In this document: positions 53,301 through 62,300 of the stretch, one piece after another
How the letters are laid out: each line of letters begins with the position of its first letter
Position numbering within the stretch: the first letter of the stretch is position 1
Origin: JAPWJZ01 sp041287865
GTDB lineage: Bacteria > Pseudomonadota > Alphaproteobacteria > Micavibrionales > UBA2020
Direction: 5' to 3'
Length of the DNA: 64,000 bases
NCBI GenBank assembly: GCA_041287865.1
Contig: JBGGMV010000036.1
Span: 32,562 to 96,561 of the forward strand
The notes under the pieces: model-generated
Database searches by the model: none
Seen by the model: only the letters and a program-made list of their open reading frames with translations
What the model was told of the DNA's origin: nothing
Translations under genes and position numbers: made by a program

Positions 53301-56300
53301 GTTCGCTGCTGCTGAACGGTGTCGCCGTCACCGCCGGCCAAACGGTCTCGGTTGCGAACATCAACTCGGGTCTGCTGACCTTTACGCCCGCTGCTAACGC
53401 GAACGGCGCGGCGAATGCTTCCTTCACCTTCCAGGTGCAGGATACGGGCGGCACCGCTAACGGCGGCGTCGATCTCGACCAGTCGGCCAACACGATGACT
53501 ATCGACGTGACAGCGGTCAACGATGCGCCTGCGGGCACGAACAACACCGTCACGACACTGGAAGATACCGCCTTTACCTTTACAGCCGCGCATTTCGGCT
53601 TCACCGATCCGAACGACCCGACCGCCGGCCACACGCTGACGGCGGTGCGCATCTCGGCGCTACCGGCCGTGGGTTCGCTACTGCTGAACGGCGTTGCGGT
53701 GACGGCGGGGCAGGTGGTTTCTGTCGCCAACATCAACTCCGGCCTGCTGACCTTCTCGCCCGCCGCCAATGCCAACGGCGCGGGCTACGCCAGCTTCACC
53801 TTCCAGGTGCAGGATACGGGCGGCACGGCCAACGGTGGCGTCGATCTGGATGCTTCTGCCAATACCATGACGATCAACGTCACGAGCGTGAACGACGCGC
53901 CCGCCGGCACGAACAATACCGTCACGACGCTGGAAGACACGGCCTTTACCTTCACCGCCGCGCATTTCGGCTTTAGCGACACCAGCGATACGCCCGCCAA
54001 TACGCTGAACGCCGTGTGCATCACGACGCTGCCCGCGACAGGCTCGCTGCTGCTGAACGGCGCGGCGATTACCGCCGGCCAGTTTATCTCGGTCGCGAAT
54101 ATCAACTCCGGCCTGCTGACCTTTACGCCTGCCGCCAACGCCAACGGCGCGGGTAACGCCAGCTTCACCTTCCAGGTGCAGGACAACGGCGGCACGGCCA
54201 GCGGCGGCGTCGACCTCGACCAGTCTGCCAACACGATGACGATCAACGTCACCGCCGTGAACGACGCGCCCGCCGGCACGAACAACACCGTCACGACGCT
54301 GGAAGATACCGCCTTTACCTTTACGGCCGCGCATTTCGGCTTCACCGACCCGAACGATCCGACCGCCGGCCATACGCTGACCGCCGTGCGCATTTCGGCG
54401 CTGCCCGCCACCGGCTCCCTGCTGCTGAACGGCGTTGCTGTCACCGCCGGCCAGACGATCTCGCTCGCCAACATCAACTCCGGCCTGTTGACCTTCACGC
54501 CCGCCGCGAATGCCAATGGCGCGGCGAATGCTTCCTTCACCTTCCAGGTGCAGGACACCGGCGGCACGGCCAACGGCGGCGTCGACCTCGACCAGTCTGC
54601 CAATACGATGACGATCGACGTCACGAGCGTGAACGACGCGCCTGCAGGCGCGAACAATACGATCACGACGGGCGAGAACGCCACCTTTACCTTCACCGCC
54701 GCGCAGTTCGGTTTCAGCGATACGTCGGACAGCCCCGCCAATACGCTGACCGCCGTGCGCATTTCGTCGCTGCCTGCGCTTGGTTCCCTGCTGTTGAATG
54801 GCGTGGCTGTTACCGCCGGCCAGTTTGTCTCGGTCGCCAACATCAACAGCGGCCTTCTGACCTATACGCCCGCGCTGAACGGCAACGGCGCGAACTATGC
54901 CAACTTCACCTTCCAGGTGCAGGACAACGGCGGCACGACCAACGGCGGCGTCGACCTCGACCAGTCCGCCAATACCATGACCATCGACGTCAGTTCGATC
55001 AACGACGCGCCGCAGGGCACGGATGCGACGGTGACGGTGCTGGAAGACGCGGTTTATACCTTCGCCGCCGCCAACTTCGGTTTCAGCGATCCGCTCGACA
55101 GCCCGGCCAACACCTTGCTGGCTGTGCGCATCACGACGCTGCCCGCCGCCGGTTCGCTGCTGCTGAACGGCGCTGCGGTGACGGCAGGGCAGTTTGTTTC
55201 CGTCGCCAACATCAACTCGGGCCTCTTGACCTTCACGCCCGTCGCCAATGCGAACGGCGCGTCTTACGCCAGCTTCACCTTCCAGGTGCAGGATAACGGC
55301 GGCACGGCGGGCGGCGGCGTCGATCTCGACCAGTCGCCCAATACCATGACAGTCAACGTGACGGCTGTGAACGACGCGCCTGCCGGCACGAACAACACCG
55401 TCACGACGCTGGAAGATACCGCCTTTACCTTCACCGCCGCGCATTTTGGTTTCACTGACCCGAACGATCCGACCGCCGGCCATACGCTGACCGCCGTTCG
55501 TATCACCGCGCTGCCCGCAACCGGTTCGCTGCTGCTGAACGGCGCTGCAGTCACCGCCGGCCAAACGGTCTCGGTTGCGAATATCAACTCGGGCCTGCTG
55601 ACCTTCACGCCCGCCGCCAACGCCAATGGCGCAGCCAACGCTTCCTTCACCTTCCAGGTGCAGGATACGGGCGGCACGGCCAACGGCGGCGTCGACCTCG
55701 ACCAGTCCGCCAACACGATGACGATCAACGTCACAGCCGTCAACGACGCGCCCGCCGGTACGGACAATACGGTGACGACGCTGGAAGATACCGCCTTTAC
55801 CTTCACGGCCGCGCACTTTGGTTTCACCGATCCGAACGATCCCTCCGCCGGTCATACGCTGACGGCTGTGCGTATCGCCGCGCTGCCCGTCACGGGTTCT
55901 CTGCTGCTGAACGGCGTGGCTGTCACCGTCGGCCAGACGATCTCGCTCGCGAACATCAACTCGGGCCTGCTGACCTTTACGCCCGCTGCAAACGCCAACG
56001 GCGCGGGTAACGCCAGCTTCACATTCCAGGTGCAGGATACGGGCGGCACCGCCAACGGCGGCGTCGACCTGGATGCTTCCGCCAATACGATGACGATCAA
56101 CGTCACGGCGGTCAACGATGCTCCCGCCGGCACGAACAACACCGTTACCGCGCTCGAGGACACGGCATTCACCTTCACCGCTGCGCACTTTGGCTTCACC
56201 GACCCGAACGACCCCACCGCCGGCCATACGCTGAGCGCAGTGCGTATCGCCGCGCTGCCCGCCACCGGTTCGCTGCTGCTGAACGGCGTGGCGGTCACCG

Positions 56301-59300
56301 CCGGCCAGATGATTTCGGTCGCCAACATCAACAGCGGCCTGCTGACCTTCACGGCCGCCGCCAACGCGAACGGCGCGGCAAACGCTTCCTTCACCTTCCA
56401 GGTGCAGGACAGCGGCGGCACGGCAAACGGCGGCGTCGATCTGGATGCTTCGGCCAATACGATGACGATCGATGTCACGGCGGTGAACGACGCGCCCGCC
56501 GGCACGAATAATACCGTCACAACACTGGAAGACACTGCCTTTACCTTTACCGCCGCGCACTTCGGCTTTACCGATCCGAACGACGCCGGCGCAGGCCATA
56601 CGCTGACCGCCGTGCGTATTTCGGCGCTGCCCGCCACGGGTTCCCTGCTGCTGAACGGCGCTGCAGTTACTGCCGGCCAGACGATTTCGGTCGCCAACAT
56701 CAACAGCGGCCTGCTGACCTTTACGCCCGCTGCCAACGCGAATGGTGCTGGTAACGCCAGCTTCACCTTCCAGGTGCAGGATACGGGCGGCACTGCAAAC
56801 GGCGGCGTCGACCTCGACCAGTCGGCCAACACGATGACGATCAACGTCACCGCCGTAAACGACGCGCCTGCGGGCACGGACAATACGGTGACGACGCTGG
56901 AAGATACCGCCTTTACCTTTACAGCCGCGCACTTCGGCTTCACCGACCCGAACGATCCGACCGCAGGTCATACGCTGACCGCGGTGCGTATCACCGCGCT
57001 GCCCGCGACAGGCTCGCTGCTGCTGAACGGTGCGGCAGTCACCGCCGGCCAGACGATATCGGTCGCCAACATCAACAGCGGCCTGCTGACCTTTACACCT
57101 GCGGCTAATGCCAACGGCGCAGGCAACGCTTCCTTCACCTTCCAGGTGCAGGACAGCGGCGGCACCGCCAACGGCGGCGTTGACCTCGACCAGTCGGCCA
57201 ATACGATGACGATCAACGTCACGGCCGTCAACGACGCGCCTGCGGGTGCGAACAACACCGTTACCACGCTGGAAGATACCGCCTTTACCTTCACCGCCGC
57301 GCACTTCGGTTTCAGTGATGCGCTCGACAGCCCTGCGAATACGCTGAACGCCGTGCGCATCTCGGCCCTGCCGGCAACCGGCTCGCTGCTGCTGAACGGT
57401 GCTGCGGTTACTGCCGGCCAGTTTATCTCGCTCGCCAATATCAACTCCGGCCTGCTGACCTTCACGCCCGCCGCGAATGCGAACGGCGCGGGTAACGCCA
57501 GCTTCACCTTCCAGGTGCAGGACACCGGCGGCACGGCCAACGGTGGCGTCGACCTCGACCAGTCGGCGAATACAATGACCATCGACGTCACGCCGGTCAA
57601 CGATGCGCCTGCGGGCACGAACAACACTGTCACGACGCTGGAAGACACCGCCTTTACCTTCACCGCTGCGCAGTTCGGCTTTAGTGACACCTCGGACAGC
57701 CCCGCGAATACGCTGAACGCCGTGCGCATCACCGCGCTGCCCGCGACGGGTTCGCTGCTGCTGAACGGTGCGGCCGTTACCGCAGGCCAGTTTATCTCGG
57801 TTGCCAACATCAACTCGGGCCTGCTGACCTTTACGCCCGCCGCCAATGCGAATGGCGCAGCGAATGCGAGCTTCACCTTCCAGGTGCAGGATAACGGCGG
57901 CACGGCCAACGGCGGCGTCGACCTCGATCAATCCGCCAACACGATGACGATCGACGTCACGCCGGTCAACGATGCGCCCGCCGGCACGAGCACCACCGTC
58001 ACGACGCTGGAAGACACAACCTATACCTTCAGCACCGCCAACTTCGGCTTCACCGACCCGAACGACCCGACCGCCGGCCATGCGCTGGTGTCGGTCACCA
58101 TCAACGCGCTGCCCGCGCTGGGCAGCCTGCGCCTGAACGGCGTCGCGGTGACGGCGGGGCAGGTGATTTCGGTCGCCAACATCGCCTCCGGCCTGCTCAC
58201 CTACGCGCCGCCGGCAGACCAGAACGGCAGCGGCTATGCCAGCTTCACCTTCCAGGTGCGCGACAGCGGTGGCACCGCCAACGGCGGCGTCGATATCGAT
58301 CCCACGGCCAATACGATGACGATCGACGTGACCTCGGTCGACGACAGCCCGGTGGGCACCGACAGCACCGTCACGCTGCTGGAAGATTCGACCTATACCT
58401 TCACCGCCGCGAACTTCAACTTCTCCGACCCGAACGACAGCCCGCCCGACAACTTCTACTCCGTCGTCGTCAGCGCGCTGCCTGCGCTGGGCGCGCTCCG
58501 CCTGAACGGCGTCGCGGTGACGGCGGGCCAGGAAATCCTTGTCACCGACATCAACGCGGGCCTGATGACCTATACGCCGGGCCTGAACGGCAACGGCGCG
58601 ACCTATTCCACCTTCAGCTTCCAGCTGCATGACGACGGCAGCATTTCCAACGGCGGCGAAGTGCTGGACGTGACGCCGAACGTCATGACGCTCAACGTCG
58701 TCAGCGTCAACGACGCGCCCGCCGGCACCGACAATACGGTGACGACGCTGGAAGACACCGCCTTTACCTTCACCGCCGCGCAGTTCGGCTTTAGCGATAC
58801 GTCTGACAGCCCCGCCAATACGCTGAACGCCGTGCGCATCACCACGCTGCCCGCGACGGGCTCGCTGCTGCTGAACGGCGTTGCGGTCACCGCGGGCCAG
58901 TTCGTCTCGGTCGCCAACATCAACAGCGGTCTGCTGACCTTTACGCCTGCTGCCAACACGAACGGCGCGGGCAACGCCAGCTTCACCTTCCAGGTGCAGG
59001 ATAACGGCGGCACCACCAACGGCGGTGTCGATCTCGACGCTTCGGCGAACACGATGACCATCAACGTGACGGCGATCAACGACGCGCCCGCCGGCACGAA
59101 CAACACCATCACCACGCTGGAAGACACATCCTTCACCTTTACGGCCGCGCATTTCGGTTTCACCGACCCGAACGACCCGACCGCCGGCCATACGCTGAAT
59201 GCCGTGCGCATCACCGCGCTGCCCGCGACGGGCTCCCTGCTGCTGAACGGCGCTGCGGTAACGGCTGGCCAGTTTATCTCTCTCGCCAACATCAACAGCG

Positions 59301-62300
59301 GCCTGCTGACCTTCACCCCCGCCGCTAACGCGAACGGCGCGGGCAACGCCTCCTTCACCTTCCAGGTCCAGGATACGGGCGGCACCGTCGGCGGCGGCGT
59401 CGACCTCGACCAGTCGCCCAATACGATGACGATCGACGTCACGGCCGTGAACGATGCGCCCGCCGGCACGAACAACACCGTCACCACGCTGGAAGACACC
59501 GCCTTTACCTTTACGACTGCGCATTTCGGCTTTACCGATCCGAACGACCCGACCGCCGGCCATACGCTGAACGCCGTGCTGATCACCGCGCTGCCCGCGA
59601 CCGGCTCGCTGCTGCTGAACGGCGCGGCTGTTACCGCCGGCCAGACGATTTCACTTGCGAATATCAACAGCGGCCTGCTGACCTTCACGCCTGCCGCCAA
59701 TGCGAATGGCGCAGCAAACGCTTCCTTCACCTTCCAGGTGCAGGATACGGGCGGCACCGCCAACGGCGGCGTCGATCTGGATCAGTCCGCCAATACGATG
59801 ACGATCAACGTGACGGCCGTGAACGATGCGCCTGCCGGCACAGACAACACCGTCACCGCGATCGAGGACACGGCCTTCACCTTCACCACCGCGCATTTCG
59901 GTTTCACCGACCCGAACGACCCCACCGCCGGCCACACGCTGACGGCGGTGCGTATCACGGCCTTGCCCGGTTCAGGCTCGCTGCTGCTGAACGGCGCGGC
60001 TGTTACCGCCGGCCAGACGATATCGGTTGCAAATATCAACAGCGGCCTGCTGACCTTCACTCCCGCCGCGAACGCGAACGGCGCGGGTAACGCCAGCTTC
60101 ACCTTCCAGGTGCAGGATAGCGGCGGCACGGCCAACGGCGGCGTCGATCTGGATGCTTCGGCCAATACGATGACGATCAACGTGACGGCCGTGAACGATG
60201 CTCCTGCGGGCACGAACAACACCGTCACCACGCTGGAAGATACCGCTTTCACCTTCACCACCGCACACTTCGGCTTTACCGATCCGAATGATCCGACGGC
60301 GGGCCATACGCTGAATGCTGTACGCATCACCGCATTGCCCGCAACCGGTTCGCTGCTGCTGAACGGTGTTGCGGTGACGGCAGGCCAGTTTGTTTCCGTC
60401 GCTAACATCAACGCGGGCTTGCTGACCTTCACGCCCGCCCTGAACGCCAACGGCGCGGCAAACGCTTCCTTCACCTTCCAGGTGCAGGACAGTGGCGGCA
60501 CGGCCAACGGCGGCGTTGATCTCGACCAGTCCGCCAACACGATGACCATCAACGTGACGCCGGTCGACGATGCGCCTGTTCTGGCGACCAACGCCGGCCT
60601 GACGACCGACGAAGGCAGCACGCGCACCATCGCCGTCGCCAACCTCTCGGCGACCGACGTAGATACGGCCAATGCCTCCCTCGTCTTTACCGTCACCGGC
60701 GGCCTGACGCAGGGCCATCTGGAGCTCACCACCGGCCCGGGCACGCCGATCACCAGTTTCACGCAGGCTGATCTTGTGGCGAACCGCGTCGTTTACGTGC
60801 ATACCAGCACGGGCACCACGCCCGACAGCTTCACCTTTACGGTCGCCGACGCCACCTCGACCATCGGCGCCTTCACCTTCAACGTCACGATCGCGGAAGT
60901 CAACGACGCCCCCGCAGGCACCGATGCGACGGTCACCACGCTGGAAGACGCAGCCTATACCTTCACCGCCGCGAACTTCGGCTTCACCGACCCGATCGAC
61001 AGCCCCGCCAACAACCTGCTGGCCGTGCGCATCACGACGATCCCCGCCGGCAGCACGCTGCGCTTGAACGGCGTGCTGGTGACGGCGGGCCAGACGGTCT
61101 CGGTCGCCAATATCAACGCAGGCTTGCTGGTCTTCACGCCGCCCGCGAACGCCAATGGCGCCGCTTACGCCAGCTTCACCTTCCAGGTGCAGGACGACGG
61201 CGGCACGGCGAACGGCGGCGTCGACCTCGACCAGTCCGCAAATACCATGACCATCAACGTGACGGCCGTGAACGACGCGCCCGCCGGCACCAACAACACT
61301 GTCACCACGCTGGAAGACACGGCCTTTACCTTCACGGCCGCAAACTTCGGCTTCACAGATCCCAATGACGGCGGCGCGGGCCATACGCTCTCCGCCGTGC
61401 GTATCTCGGCGCTGCCCGCCACCGGCTCGCTGCTGCTGAACGGCGCGGCTGTTACCGCAGGCCAGTTTGTCACGCTCGCCAATATCAACAGCGGCCTGCT
61501 GACCTTCACGCCCGCCGCCAACGCGAACGGCGCGGCGAACGCTTCCTTCACCTTCCAGGTGCAGGATACGGGTGGCACGGCCAACGGCGGCGTCGATCTG
61601 GATCAATCCGCCAATACGATGACGATCAACGTGACGGCGGTGAACGACGCGCCTGCCGGCACGGACAATACCGTCACCGCGATCGAGGATACCGCCTTCA
61701 CCTTCACCGCCGCGCACTTCGGTTTCAGCGACACGTCTGACAGCCCTGCGAATACGCTGAACGCCGTGCGCATCACAGCCTTGCCGGGCTCGGGTTCCCT
61801 GCTGCTGAACGGCGCGGCTGTCACCGCAGGCCAGTTTATCTCGCTCGCCAATATCAACAGCGGCCTGCTGACCTTCACGCCCGCCGCCAACGCCAACGGC
61901 GCGGCCAATGCCTCCTTCACCTTCCAGGTGCAGGACACGGGCGGCACCGCGAACGGCGGCGTCGACCTCGATCAATCCGCCAATACGATGACGATCAACG
62001 TGACGGCCGTAAACGACGCCCCCGCCGGCACGAACAACACCGTCACCACGCTGGAAGACACCGGCTTTACCTTCACCGCCGCGCACTTCGGCTTCACCGA
62101 TCCGAACGATGCGGCTTCGCCCAATACCCTGAACGCCGTGCGCATCTCTGGCCTGCCCGCGACCGGCAGCCTGCGCCTGAATGGCGTGGCCGTCACCGCC
62201 GGCCAGTTCGTCACGCTGGCCGATATCAACGCCGGCCTGCTGGTCTTTACACCCGCCGCGAACGCGAATGGCGCGGCCAATGCTTCCTTCACCTTCCAGG

